DNA of 64,000 bases, taken from Nonomuraea dietziae. Its GTDB lineage: Bacteria > Actinomycetota > Actinomycetes > Streptosporangiales > Streptosporangiaceae. Both the position numbers and the translations under genes were made by a program. Under the pieces are notes generated by a model, which was not told the origin of the DNA, searched no databases, and saw only the letters and a program-made list of their open reading frames with translations. Below are positions 41,575 through 49,900 of this stretch, one piece after another. The DNA lies in NCBI RefSeq assembly GCF_014195505.1, contig NZ_JACIBV010000001.1, positions 5,394,001 through 5,458,000 of the forward strand, in the 5' to 3' direction. How positions within the stretch are numbered: the stretch's first letter is position 1; every line of letters starts with the position of its first letter.

Positions 41575-42917
41575 TGGCCGGCAGGAAACCCAACGGGCGC
41601 TCATCGATCTACCTCGGCAAGGACGGCATCTGGCACGGCTGGGTGACCGTGGGCATCAAGCCGGACGGCTCTCCCGACCGCCGCCATCGGAAGGGCGTGA
41701 GCGAGGCGGAGGTCACCCGCAAGGTTCGCGAGTTGGAGCGACAGCGGGAGTCAGGCAACGTCAACAAGCCGGGCCGCGTCCCCACGGTCGAAGAGTGGAT
41801 GACGGAGTTCCTCGACGTGATCTGCGAGCGCCTCGTGCTGTCCGAGAAGCTGGCACCCCGGACGCTCGCCGACTACCACTCGAAGAACCGCCACTGGATC
41901 GTGCCGCTCCTGGGCAAGCATCGCCTCGACAAGCTCGCCCCTGAGCACTTGGACGCCGCGTACACGACCATGCTCGAACGGGGACTTGCGACGAGTACCG
42001 TCCTCAAGGTCCACCGCATCCTCTCGCGCGCCCTGACCATCGCCCTCAGGCGAGGCCGAGTCGCCCGGAACGTCGCTACCTTGATCGATGCTCCCTCGGC
42101 CACGGCCATAGAGATAGACCCGCTCACCCGCGAAGAGGCGCGAAGCATCCTCGAAGCAGCAAAGACGAGAAGGAATGCCGCTCGTTGGTCGGTCGCTCTC
42201 GCGCTCGGCATCCGTCAAGGCGAGGCGCTGGGTCTCCGCTGGTCATACATCGACCTCGACACAGGCGAGATCAGGGCCTGGTTCCAGATCCAGCGCTCCG
42301 AGTGGCGCCATGGGTGCGATGATCCGCACTCCTGCGGGAGGAAATGGCATCGCCTCCCTTGCAAGAAGAACTGCAAAATCCACAGCCATGACCGGAGCTG
42401 TGGATCGACCTGCGCCAAGCCGGGTCACAACTGCTACAAGCGACCATGCCTCAAGGACTGCACCGGCCACGCGGACAAGTGCCCGCGGCGCTCGGGCGGC
42501 GGTCTCGTCTTCCGGCCACGCAAGGGCAAGAGCAAGCTCACCCTCCAGTGCCCTCCCGCGCTGCTCGATCAACTGAAGGCCCACAAGAAGATTCAGGCCG
42601 CCGAGCGTCTGAAGGCGGGAGAGAAGTGGACGGATCACGACCTGGTCTTCACGACCCGCCTCGGCGGCCCGATCGAGCGAACCGAGGACTGGAAGGTGTG
42701 GAAGTCGATCCTCCGGCAGGCCGGCGTGCGGGATGCCAGGGTTCATGACGCCAGGCACACGGCCGCGACTCTCCTGATCGAGCAAGGCGTCCACATCCGC
42801 GTGGTGCAAGAGATCCTCGGCCACACCAGGGTGACCACCACGGAGCGATACACACACGTCGCCACCATGCAGATGAAGGACGCGAGTGGCCGCATGGACT
42901 CGGCCCTCTGGGGATAA
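41574..42917 (+). CDS. int: AICE tyrosine integrase
   Basis: 447-residue tyrosine recombinase. The ATG at 41574 overlaps the xis stop. The N-terminal arm-binding region has GRSSIYLGKDGIWHGWVTVG, and a core-binding helical domain follows at about residues 70-170. The catalytic Arg is in LGIRQGEALGLRW, HxxR in VHDARHTAATLL, the late His in EILGHTRV and the nucleophile Tyr in TTERYTHV. A Cys/His-rich insertion of about 65 residues (CDDPHSC ... DKCPRRSGG) interrupts the catalytic domain; similar insertions occur in other actinomycete AICE integrases. It ends 54 bases before attR, in the normal AICE arrangement. Confidence 0.95.
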   Translation: MAGRKPNGRSSIYLGKDGIWHGWVTVGIKPDGSPDRRHRKGVSEAEVTRKVRELERQRESGNVNKPGRVPTVEEWMTEFLDVICERLVLSEKLAPRTLADYHSKNRHWIVPLLGKHRLDKLAPEHLDAAYTTMLERGLATSTVLKVHRILSRALTIALRRGRVARNVATLIDAPSATAIEIDPLTREEARSILEAAKTRRNAARWSVALALGIRQGEALGLRWSYIDLDTGEIRAWFQIQRSEWRHGCDDPHSCGRKWHRLPCKKNCKIHSHDRSCGSTCAKPGHNCYKRPCLKDCTGHADKCPRRSGGGLVFRPRKGKSKLTLQCPPALLDQLKAHKKIQAAERLKAGEKWTDHDLVFTTRLGGPIERTEDWKVWKSILRQAGVRDARVHDARHTAATLLIEQGVHIRVVQEILGHTRVTTTERYTHVATMQMKDASGRMDSALWG

Positions 42918-42938
42918 CTGCAACCCAAACTGCAACCC
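42916..42938 (+). repeat. Right arm-type direct repeat of the AICE
   Basis: TGCAACC-N5-TGCAACC (42919-42937), overlapping the int stop codon and 34 bases before attR. It is part of a 23-base stretch identical to 25655-25677. Confidence 0.6.
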
Positions 42939-42947
42939 CGACAGCAG

Positions 42948-42982
42948 AAAGGCCCTCACCCGGTTTCGGGAGAGGGCCTTTG
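42948..42982 (-). terminator. Terminator of tRNA-Ser
   Basis: Hairpin AAAGGCCCTC ... GAGGGCCTTT with inner CCCG/CGGG pairing, just past the 3' end of tRNA-Ser on the minus strand. It overlaps attR. A near copy sits beside attL at 25476-25512. Confidence 0.8.
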
Positions 42983-43042
42983 ATCTGCGGAGGATCGGGG
43001 ATTTGAACCCCGGATGGTGTTGCCACCAAACCGCATTAGCAG
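42972..43042. repeat. attR, 71-bp direct repeat completing tRNA-Ser
   Basis: Identical to 25502-25572. The repeat stops exactly at the first base of the anticodon loop on the 5' side, so integration rebuilds a functional tRNA. The element supplies the 3' half and the chromosome the 5' half. Confidence 0.93.
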
Positions 43043-43076
43043 TGCGGCGCCATAGACCTGACTAGGCGAATCCTCC
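42988..43076 (-). tRNA. tRNA-Ser(GCU)
   Basis: 89-nt serine tRNA with a long variable arm. The acceptor stem is GGAGGAT/ATCCTCC with discriminator G and no encoded CCA. The anticodon stem-loop CCGCA-CTGCTAA-TGCGG gives anticodon GCU (43040-43038), reading AGC and AGU. The T-loop is GGGGTTCAAATCCCC. It is the attachment site of the AICE. Confidence 0.96.
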
Positions 43077-43237
43077 TGGTAGCCGTCTGGCTCAGGACAG
43101 AGTACCGGCCTTCTGGCGGTGCGGCAAAGTGGTTCGCTCCAGCGTCATCACCAAGAGTTATCCACTGCCTGTGGGTAACCTCGTCCACACCTGTGGATGA
43201 CAGCCCGCCCAGGTCGAAGCGGGCTGTGGACAGTGTG

Positions 43238-43801
43238 TCAGGCGGCGGGGTTGGCCTCGCCCTCGATCTCAATCTTGATCTTCTTGCCCACCAGGACGCC
43301 ACCGGTCTCCAGCGCGGCGTTCCAGGTCAGCCCGAACTGCTCGCGGTCGAACTCGGTGGTGATGGAGAAGCCCCATACCTGCTGGCCCCACGGGTTGGTG
43401 CCCACGCCGCCGTACTCGACGGTGAGCTCGACCTCCTTGGTGACCCCACGAATGGTGAGGTCGCCCGCGACGGTGAACTCGTCGCCCTTGTGGCCGACCA
43501 CGCGGGTGCTCTTGAAGGTGATCTCGGGGTAGGTCTCGGTGTCCAGGAAGTCGCCGCTGCGCAGGTGGTTGTCGCGGTCGCCCGCGTTGGTGCTGATGCT
43601 GGAGGCGTCGATCGTCAGCTCGGCGGACGACTCGAGCGGGTTCTCGGCGATCGTGATCGAGCCGTTGAACTTCTCGAAGTGGCCGCGGACCTTGCTGACC
43701 ATCATGTGCTTGGCGACGAAGCCGATGACCGTGTGGTTGACGTCGATGGCGTACGTGCCGGCGGCGGGGATGGAGAGGCCTTCCCAGGTACGAGTGCTCA
43801 T
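43238..43801 (-). CDS. YceI-like lipid-binding protein
   Basis: 187-residue YceI-family protein, an extended lipocalin-like barrel that binds isoprenoid or quinone-like lipids. Landmarks are GTYAIDVNHTVIGFVAKHMM, VRGHFEKFNGSITI, DNHLRSGDFLDTETYPEITF and GDLTIRGVTKEVEL. No signal peptide is seen, so this is a cytoplasmic form, common in actinomycetes. It is divergent from a MarR gene at 43903, and the 101-base gap contains an operator-like palindrome. Control by that MarR protein is likely. Confidence 0.92.
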   Translation of the reverse strand: MSTRTWEGLSIPAAGTYAIDVNHTVIGFVAKHMMVSKVRGHFEKFNGSITIAENPLESSAELTIDASSISTNAGDRDNHLRSGDFLDTETYPEITFKSTRVVGHKGDEFTVAGDLTIRGVTKEVELTVEYGGVGTNPWGQQVWGFSITTEFDREQFGLTWNAALETGGVLVGKKIKIEIEGEANPAA

Positions 43802-43866
43802 GTCTGTTGCTCCCTCGAGAATGATGCTTGCGCTGCGGACGTTTGCTTCAACAGATTTCTACATGA

Positions 43867-43876
43867 GGAATATTCC
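43867..43876. promoter_or_regulatory. GGAATATTCC palindrome between yceI and marR
   Basis: Perfect 10-bp palindrome 27-36 bases before the MarR GTG start, in an AT-rich stretch of the divergent intergenic region. It is a candidate operator or part of the marR promoter. Confidence 0.4.
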
Positions 43877-43902
43877 GCGCGTCAACTATCGTCCTCTACG
43901 AT

Positions 43903-44397
43903 GTGAACGTGATCCCCTTTGACGACCCGCGGCTGACGGCCATCGGCCTGCTCACGGAGGTCTACGCCGGCCTGATGGCGAAGATGACTCCGGCCCTCAC
44001 TGCCGCCGGGCTGTCCGAAGTCGACTTCGGCACGCTGATCAGGCTGGCCCGATCACCGCACCACAGCCTGCGCATGGGCGACCTGGCCGCGCAGACGGGC
44101 CTGTCCACGAGCGGGGTGACGCGCGTGGTCGACCGCTTGGAACGTGACGGCCTCGTGGTCCGGCAAGCCTGTGCCACCGATCGCAGGGCCTCCTATGCGG
44201 CGCTGACCGACAAGGGCGTGGACAAGGTGCAGGAGGTGCTGCCCCAGCACCTCCACGACATCGAGGAGTCCTTCACAGGACTGCTCTCACCCGAGCAGCT
44301 CGAGACCTTCCTCGCGACCCTCCGGATCATCAGGGACGTGGTGCACCCCTGCGCTACCGCCGGCGCGGTTGAGCCGGGACAGATAGTTCGCCCCTGA
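43903..44397 (+). CDS. MarR family transcriptional regulator
   Basis: 164-residue regulator. The GTG at 43903 begins VNVIPFDDPRLTAIGLLTEV. The winged helix is LRMGDLAAQTGLSTSGVTRV followed by VDRLERDGLVVRQACATDRR. One Cys (QACATD) lies in the wing and another near the C-terminus (HPCATAG), so a thiol switch is conceivable. It is divergent from yceI. Its 3' end overlaps the convergent sigma factor gene by 44 bp. Confidence 0.9.
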   Translation: MNVIPFDDPRLTAIGLLTEVYAGLMAKMTPALTAAGLSEVDFGTLIRLARSPHHSLRMGDLAAQTGLSTSGVTRVVDRLERDGLVVRQACATDRRASYAALTDKGVDKVQEVLPQHLHDIEESFTGLLSPEQLETFLATLRIIRDVVHPCATAGAVEPGQIVRP

Positions 44398-44860
44398 GCT
44401 TGGCCATCGCGCGCGAAACGGTGCTCTTCACGGTGCCGACGCTGATGCCGAGCGCCCTGGCGATCTCCGGTTCGGACATGTCCTCGTAGTAGCGCAGCAC
44501 GATCGCGGCGCGCATGCGGGCCGGCAGGCCGTTCAGCGCCTGTTCGAGGGATTCCTCCCACTCGCTCGGCGCTTCGAAGCTCACCGGGATCTCCGGCAGC
44601 TCGTCGGCGGGGAACTCCTCCAGCTTCCGCTGGCGCCACTGCGAGATGTTGATGTTGACCATCGTCCGCCTGACGTAGCCGTCGAGGGCGGCGCGATCTT
44701 TGATCCGGTCCCAGGCCAGGTAGGTCTTGGCGAGGGCTGTCTGCAGCAGGTCCTCGGCGTCACATGGGTGTCCGGTGAGCTGGTGCGCCACACGCAGAAG
44801 CGCTGGTCCGCGAGACCTGACGTACTCGCGGAACTCCTCATCCGTCCTGGCAGTGTGCAT
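44354..44860 (-). CDS. SigE-family ECF sigma factor
   Basis: 168-residue ECF sigma factor of the actinobacterial SigE group. The ATG at 44860 begins MHTARTDEEFREYVRSRGPA. Region 2 is LLRVAHQLTGHPCDAEDLLQ then TALAKTYLAWDRI. Region 4 is LNGLPARMRAAIVLRYYEDM and ALGISVGTVKSTVSRAMAKL. A frame extension upstream to 44977 is not needed. No anti-sigma gene follows; the gene converges with marR instead. Its targets are unknown. Confidence 0.88.
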   Translation of the reverse strand: MHTARTDEEFREYVRSRGPALLRVAHQLTGHPCDAEDLLQTALAKTYLAWDRIKDRAALDGYVRRTMVNINISQWRQRKLEEFPADELPEIPVSFEAPSEWEESLEQALNGLPARMRAAIVLRYYEDMSEPEIARALGISVGTVKSTVSRAMAKLRGELSVPAQPRRR

Positions 44861-45039
44861 CGTGGCCAGAATCGCAGCCCGAGCCCCTATTGCGGCTGAA
44901 CCGGAATCCAGGATTCGTTCCACCAACTGCAAAGTGCAGTCAAGGTCTGCCTCACATCGGTTGTCAATGCGTTCCACCGAGGATGCGTATTTTGCTCCCC
45001 TTCGCCGGGAGGAGCCGGGAGCTATGTGACTCTAGGGGT

Positions 45040-45975
45040 GTGAACAGCACGGAACGCCGCCGAATCCTCGCGGCGGCGGCGCTCGGCCGCACACCGGGGC
45101 ATGCGGGGCCCGACCGCGAGAGCGGCGATCCCCTGCACGCGGTGACCGGGCAGATCGTCGACGTCAGCCCCCATCTGCTCATCGTCGAGACCGAGGAGGG
45201 CAGCGAGGAACGGCTCGTCATCGCGCCGTGGGCGACCGCCTGGCACGGCGCCGACGTCGCTCCCGGCGACCTCCCCCTCGGCTCCAGGGTCATCATCAGG
45301 GCCCTGCGTGACGGCAAGGTCGTCGAGCGGGTCTGGGCCGACCTCACCCGCATGACCGGCACCATCCTCTCGATCGAAGGACGCCGCGACCTCCACCTGG
45401 AGCTCGACTGCGGCCCGCATCGCGGGCGCCGCAGCGTGGTGATCCCTTACCGGACCACCGGACGCGTCCGCGTCCGGCACCCCCAGCTCGAACCGGGCTA
45501 CCTCTTCGACGCCATCGGTGTCAGAGAGGACGGCGTGGGCCACGCTCTGTTGCCCGCGACGTCGCAGCCCGCCTATCCGGCGCGCGCCGTACCAACCCCT
45601 CCCCCCGCGTACGGCGGGCCACAGCAACGCATCTCAGGAACCGCCACCTGGTCCGACGCGTTCGACTGCGACGAGCGCGGCGCGGCCTATCCCATGGTGG
45701 AGCGCTCCGACGCGGCCTGCCCCGACGCCGAGGTGTCGTGCGTCGGCCTGCCGTACCTGGCTATGGGTTCTTTATTGAAAGTCCGTAATGTCTGCGCCGA
45801 GCGGGCGGCGAACCTGCCTGTCGTGGCGTGCGGCTGTATGGCCGGGCGCTTCTGCGACAGGTGCGTCGAATGCGGCACCTCGCCGAGAGGCCGCATCGTG
45901 GAGCTGTCACCCTCATCGTTCGTAGAACTGGGCGGGGAACTGACCAAGGGGTGCTTCAATGCCCGGGTCGGATAG
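45040..45975 (+). CDS. Hypothetical protein with C-terminal cysteine motif
   Basis: 311-residue protein, GTG at 45040, beginning VNSTERRRILAAAALGRTPG. The middle contains small beta-strand segments (LHAVTGQIVDVSPHLLIVET, VIIRALRDGKVVERVWADLT). The end is Cys-rich: AYPMVERSDAACPDAEVSC then VACGCMAGRFCDRCVECGTS. The gene lies 11 bases upstream of a MauE-like membrane protein gene, so the two probably work together, perhaps in maturation of a Cys-rich or disulphide-bearing exported product. No family name is recognised. Confidence 0.68.
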   Translation: MNSTERRRILAAAALGRTPGHAGPDRESGDPLHAVTGQIVDVSPHLLIVETEEGSEERLVIAPWATAWHGADVAPGDLPLGSRVIIRALRDGKVVERVWADLTRMTGTILSIEGRRDLHLELDCGPHRGRRSVVIPYRTTGRVRVRHPQLEPGYLFDAIGVREDGVGHALLPATSQPAYPARAVPTPPPAYGGPQQRISGTATWSDAFDCDERGAAYPMVERSDAACPDAEVSCVGLPYLAMGSLLKVRNVCAERAANLPVVACGCMAGRFCDRCVECGTSPRGRIVELSPSSFVELGGELTKGCFNARVG

Positions 45976-45986
45976 GGGTATCACGC

Positions 45987-46757
45987 ATGCTCGAATCGCA
46001 GCTGCCGATCTTAATCGTGCTGCTGGTCCTGGGAACCATCGCCAAGCTCGCCACCGTGCGCTCCAATCTGGAGCCCGGCGCCCTGGCCAGGCTCGGCCCG
46101 GCCGTGCTCGTGCCGGGCTCGCTCCGCACACCCGCGCTGATCTGCTGCTCCGTCGGCGAGCTGGTGCTCGCCGCCGGACTGCTGCTCACCACACATCCGC
46201 TGTTCCGATGGGGAACGGTCGTCTTCTTCGCGCTCTCGACCTACGTGCTGCTGGAACTGCGCAGGCGGCGGCCTGACGCCGGCTGCGGCTGCTTCGGCGA
46301 GGTCAGCTCGGCCCCCGTCGGGCTGCGCTCGATCGGCCGCACGGTCGTGCTGACCGGCATGGCGGTGATGTCGGTGTGGGCCCCCGCGCCCGGTCTGTCG
46401 TGGTGGACGCTGGCCGGTGTGGTGGTGCTGGCCGCGCTCTCGCCCGAGCTGGAGGAGGCCGTCGACCGGCTGCGCTATCGCGCTCCGTGCGAACAGCGCC
46501 CCGCGAGCGAGAGCGTGGGTCTGGCCAAGCTCAGGGCGAGCGCGACCTGGCGGTCGCATGCCGACCAGCTCGCCTCGGCCGAGCCGTACGACAGCTGGCG
46601 GGAGATGTGCTGGCGCTTCTTCGTCTTCGAGAACGTGAACGAGGACGACACCGTCTTCGCGGTCTACCTCACAGGACGGCATCCGGCGGTGCGCATGGCG
46701 GTGGTCGGCAGGGACGACAGCGGGTCGATGCCGGAATATACGGCTGTATCGGCCTGA
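45987..46757 (+). CDS. MauE/DoxX-like redox membrane protein
   Basis: 256-residue protein with about five membrane helices in the first 160 residues (MLESQLPILIVLLVLGTIAK onward). The CGCFGE motif near residue 95 (DAGCGCFGEVSS) is the hallmark of MauE-like proteins, which pass electrons or thiols across the membrane. The C-terminal 95 residues are soluble. It forms a pair with the upstream Cys-rich protein gene. A strong hairpin follows the stop codon. Confidence 0.8.
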   Translation: MLESQLPILIVLLVLGTIAKLATVRSNLEPGALARLGPAVLVPGSLRTPALICCSVGELVLAAGLLLTTHPLFRWGTVVFFALSTYVLLELRRRRPDAGCGCFGEVSSAPVGLRSIGRTVVLTGMAVMSVWAPAPGLSWWTLAGVVVLAALSPELEEAVDRLRYRAPCEQRPASESVGLAKLRASATWRSHADQLASAEPYDSWREMCWRFFVFENVNEDDTVFAVYLTGRHPAVRMAVVGRDDSGSMPEYTAVSA

Positions 46758-46788
46758 CGCTAGATAGCGTTATACGGCGGCATATTGG

Positions 46789-46834
46789 TCTCTCTAGCCG
46801 TGCCTAGCTTCCCCTCTAGACACGGCTAGAGAGA
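46789..46834. terminator. Bidirectional hairpin terminator
   Basis: TCTCTCTAGCCGTG and its exact complement CACGGCTAGAGAGA form a 14-bp stem with an 18-base loop, between the convergent mauE-like and ATPase genes. Confidence 0.75.
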
Positions 46835-46835
46835 G

Positions 46836-48017
46836 TCAGATGGGCTGAGCGCGAAGGAACCTCCCGAAGTGCGGCACCGTGAACGCGATCAGACCGCGCT
46901 CGGCGGAGTAGATGAGCCCCTTCTTGATGAGGCTGTCGCGAGCGGGTGACAGGCTCGACGGCTTGCGGCCGAGGGAGTCGGCCACGTCGGAGGTGGCCAC
47001 CGGCTCGTCGCCGATCGCGGCCATGGCGTGCATGTAGTCGCGCTCAGCAGGGGTGGCGCGCTCGTAGCGGCTGCCGAAGAAGCCCACGGCGAGCTCCTCC
47101 TCCGCCTCGGGCGCGGACACCTTGACGTCGTCGAGGGTGATGGGGGTGCGCGGCGCGTAGTCCCACGCGACCTTGCCGTAGGCCTGCACGAAGTAGGGGT
47201 AGCCGTCGGCGGCCTCGTAGAGCGCGTCGAGCGCCTCCTGCGTGAACTCCACGCCCTCCTCCCTCGCGGGGACGAGGAGCGCCATGTCGGCGGCTTCACG
47301 GTCGAGCTTGTCGAGGCGCGCGTAGCGGAACAGCCGCTCGGAGTAGCTCTTGCTGGCCGACAGCACGCTCGGCAGGTGCGGCAGGCCGGCGCCGACCACG
47401 ATCAGCGGCCCGCCCGTCTGCGACAGCTCGTGGCAGGCGGCGCAGAGCGCCGAGATGTCGGCGGCCTGCACGTCCTGCATCTCGTCGATGAAGAGCGCGA
47501 CGCCCACCCCGAGGTCGGTGGCCACGCTCGCCGCGTCGACGAACAGCTCGGTCAGGTCGATCTCGAGATCGCCGGAGTCGGCGCGGCCGCGGCTGGCGGG
47601 CACGTCGATGCCAGGCGACCAGTGGGAGGTGCCCTTGGCGGCGGCCGGGTCGCGCATCGCGAAGGCCTTGAGCACGCCGAGGAACTCCTCGATGCGCTCG
47701 GGCCCGCGGTGCCGGGGGGCCAGCTCGCGGATCGCCATGTGCAGGGCGGCGGCGACGGGACGGCGGATCGACTGGTCGGGCCTGGCCTCGATCTTGCCGG
47801 TGCCCCACAGCCGCTGCATCGCCATGGACTTGAAGGTGTTGAGCAGGACGGTCTTGCCCACGCCGCGCAGGCCGGTCACGACCATGCTGCGCTCGGGACG
47901 GCCACGGGCCACGCGCTCCAGGACGACCTCGAACTGCTGGAGCTCACGGTCGCGGCCGGCCAGCTCGGGCGGGCGCTGCCCGGCACCGGGGGCATAGGGG
48001 TTGCGCACAGGGTCCAC
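46836..48017 (-). CDS. AAA ATPase with C-terminal winged helix (ORC/Cdc6-like layout)
   Basis: 393-residue P-loop ATPase. The GTG at 48017 begins VDPVRNPYAPGAGQRPPELA. GRDREL is the start of an ATPase module of the STAND/ORC type, Walker A is VVTGLRGVGKTVLLNTFKSM, Walker B is VALFIDEMQD, and the sensor region is LIVVGAGLPHLP. The C-terminus contains a winged helix (ATSDVADSLGRKPSSLSPAR). Proteins of this type are common in actinomycetes and are often called ATP-binding or orc1/cdc6 family. A role in DNA binding is likely but not known. Confidence 0.85.
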   Translation of the reverse strand: MDPVRNPYAPGAGQRPPELAGRDRELQQFEVVLERVARGRPERSMVVTGLRGVGKTVLLNTFKSMAMQRLWGTGKIEARPDQSIRRPVAAALHMAIRELAPRHRGPERIEEFLGVLKAFAMRDPAAAKGTSHWSPGIDVPASRGRADSGDLEIDLTELFVDAASVATDLGVGVALFIDEMQDVQAADISALCAACHELSQTGGPLIVVGAGLPHLPSVLSASKSYSERLFRYARLDKLDREAADMALLVPAREEGVEFTQEALDALYEAADGYPYFVQAYGKVAWDYAPRTPITLDDVKVSAPEAEEELAVGFFGSRYERATPAERDYMHAMAAIGDEPVATSDVADSLGRKPSSLSPARDSLIKKGLIYSAERGLIAFTVPHFGRFLRAQPI

Positions 48018-48192
48018 GCTCTCGGACTTTATAGCGGGGTATAGCGGCCGTCTTAGAGTTGGGAAGAAACACCTACGGCGTGTCTGGACGAGCATGGCAC
48101 CCCCTCCCACCTGGCCGAACCTCTGTTCGAGTCGTTACCCAGAACTGTAGCGCGCGATCGAACACGTGCGCGAGAGATTCGAGTAAAGATCT

Positions 48193-48694
48193 TTGCAACA
48201 GTCCACGCCTCCCGTGCGTCCCCTGTTCGTGGACTTCGAAGAGTTCGTCCGAGCGAGAGGTTCGGCGCTGTTGCGCTACGGCTACGTGCTTACCGGCACC
48301 TCACACGACGCCGCCGACCTGGTGCAGGAGATCCTGCTCAAGCTCGCCGACCGCTGGGACAAGGTCGACAGTCCCGAGGCGTACGCGCGCACGGCCATGG
48401 CCCGCCAGCACGTCAGCTGGTGGCGCAGACGCCGCAGAGAGGACCTCACGGAGGATCTGCCCGAGGGCTCACACCATGACAGCCACTCCTTCGGCGAGCT
48501 GTGGAACGAACTGCGGGCGCTGCCGCCGAAGCAGCGAGCCGTGGTCGTGCTGCGCTACTACGAGGACCTGCCGGACAAGGAGATCGCCGAGATTCTCGGC
48601 ATCTCACGGGGCACCGTGCGCAGCCAGGGCCGCACGCGCGCTGGAGAAGCTCCGCGTCAGCCCTGGCGTGCTCGAAAAGGGGAGAGCGTCATGA
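48193..48694 (+). pseudogene. SigE-family ECF sigma factor gene with a C-terminal frameshift
   Basis: The frame from TTG 48193 gives PLFVDFEEFVRARGSALLRY, SHDAADLVQEILLKLADRW, LPPKQRAVVVLRYYEDLPD and EILGISRGTVRSQ, all typical of SigE-group sigma factors. After VRSQ the expected AARALEKLRVSPGVLEKGRA is found in another frame. One extra G in the run at 48627-48629 explains the shift. Corrected, the gene ends at 48694 with an ATGA overlap to the next gene, as in many sigma/anti-sigma pairs. Read as it stands, the two genes would fuse. The true start is uncertain (TTG 48193 or GTG 48214). Confidence 0.78.
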
Positions 48695-49890
48695 GGACTG
48701 AGGAAGATCTGGTCCACGCGTTGCGGCAGGCGGCCGAGCGGGCGCCACAGCCCGACCTGTCCGCGGCGCTGGCCGCACGGCGGCGCCGCCGTACCAGAGG
48801 AAGGACGGCGAGCGCCGCCCTGGCGGTGGCGGCCATGATCGGGGTGGCGGGGGTGGGCACGACGATCGCCAGAGGTGTCTTCACCAGCGGGGGCGGAGAC
48901 GGCGTGGCGGTGGCCCCTGTCGACGGACCGAGCGAGGTGATGGCGAGCATGCAGACTTCGGCCGAGGCCGAGTCCCGATCACAGGAGGGGACGCCGATCG
49001 AGAAGATCTGGCCGAAGGCGATCTTCACGATGCCGGCGAAGAACGCCGACGGATGGCGGTACCGCCCGATCACCGGCGTCAGCGCCACCGAGGTGATGGT
49101 GAACGCGGAGTCCGCATTCGAAAAGGCGGGCGCGATCGAGATCTACGACTCCGAGTCGGGAACGTTCCGCAAGGTCACCGACGTGCCGACGACCCCTGGC
49201 CTGAAGCGGGCCTACCCCCAGGACGCGGCCTTCGACGCGCGGAGCGTCGTCTGGTGGGTGCACGCGACCGGCGTGCGCGAGATCTGGATCGCGCCGCTGG
49301 CAGGGGGCGAGGCACGGCTGGTCGCCACGTACAAGGGCGAGCACCAGGGCATCGAGGCGATCGCCGTGAAGGGCGAGCACATCTACTGGTCAGAGCAGGA
49401 CGGCACGGTCTGGCGGCTCCCCGCCGAAGGCGGCACGCCCGAGAAGATCGCCGACGGCCTGCACCTGATCGACTGGCCGTGGGCGAGCGATGTCTCCGAG
49501 CGCGAGCACCGCAAGAACCAGACGAAGGTCGTCAACCTGGAGACGGGCGAGACCCGCCAGATCACGGCTGCGGCCGAGGCCGTGGGTCTGCGCTGCGGGC
49601 CCACCTGGTGCGTGGCGGAGGGCCTGGTGCAGCGGGTGGACGGCACGGGCCTGCGGAAGGCGGACGTCTCCTTCCACATGTCGGGCTACCCGGCCCTCGA
49701 CCGGTATGTCAGCACTGGGACGAGCGTGCTCGATCTCGAGACCGATTCGTGGGTGACCTTCCCCAAGAACCCCGACAACTGGATGGGCAGCGGCACCTCC
49801 TCGGCGCCCAGCACGATCACGTACTGGGGAGCCACCAAGGGGACCAAGCCGGACGAGTTCCGAATGGTCAACCTCGCGGCGGCGCAATAG
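48691..49890 (+). CDS. Membrane-anchored beta-propeller-like protein, candidate anti-sigma partner
   Basis: 399-residue protein. The ATG at 48691 overlaps the corrected sigma factor stop by 4 bp. MRTEEDLVHALRQAAERAPQ forms an N-terminal cytoplasmic segment of about 47 residues that could hold the sigma factor. It ends in a basic stretch and one membrane helix (SAALAVAAMIGVAGVGTTIA). The extracellular part has repeated blades such as HIYWSEQDGTVWRLPAEGG, suggesting a beta-propeller. This layout, downstream of a SigE gene, is common in actinomycetes. The anti-sigma role is inference. Confidence 0.72.
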   Translation: MRTEEDLVHALRQAAERAPQPDLSAALAARRRRRTRGRTASAALAVAAMIGVAGVGTTIARGVFTSGGGDGVAVAPVDGPSEVMASMQTSAEAESRSQEGTPIEKIWPKAIFTMPAKNADGWRYRPITGVSATEVMVNAESAFEKAGAIEIYDSESGTFRKVTDVPTTPGLKRAYPQDAAFDARSVVWWVHATGVREIWIAPLAGGEARLVATYKGEHQGIEAIAVKGEHIYWSEQDGTVWRLPAEGGTPEKIADGLHLIDWPWASDVSEREHRKNQTKVVNLETGETRQITAAAEAVGLRCGPTWCVAEGLVQRVDGTGLRKADVSFHMSGYPALDRYVSTGTSVLDLETDSWVTFPKNPDNWMGSGTSSAPSTITYWGATKGTKPDEFRMVNLAAAQ

Positions 49891-49900
49891 GGTTCCACCC

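Larger units (their letters stand above)
25502..43042. mobile_element. AICE (pSAM2-type integrative and conjugative element) in tRNA-Ser(GCU)
   Basis: The element is bounded by 71-bp perfect direct repeats that end in the anticodon loop of tRNA-Ser. It carries the full AICE core in the usual order near attR: pra (37371), traB (38359), repSA (39774), xis (41392) and int (41574). A regulatory block lies at 33830-37241. A lower-GC cargo of three genes (25974-30655) and several hypothetical genes fill the left part. The distance from repeat to repeat is 17,470 bp, within the usual AICE size range. Replication would be rolling-circle, and transfer would be as double-stranded DNA through the FtsK-like translocase. 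Confidence 0.93.

Noticed and set aside
48193..49890. Single fusion of a sigma factor with a membrane propeller protein
   Set aside because: The fusion depends on one extra G; removing it restores the conserved sigma C-terminus and a normal ATGA junction, so two genes are more likely.
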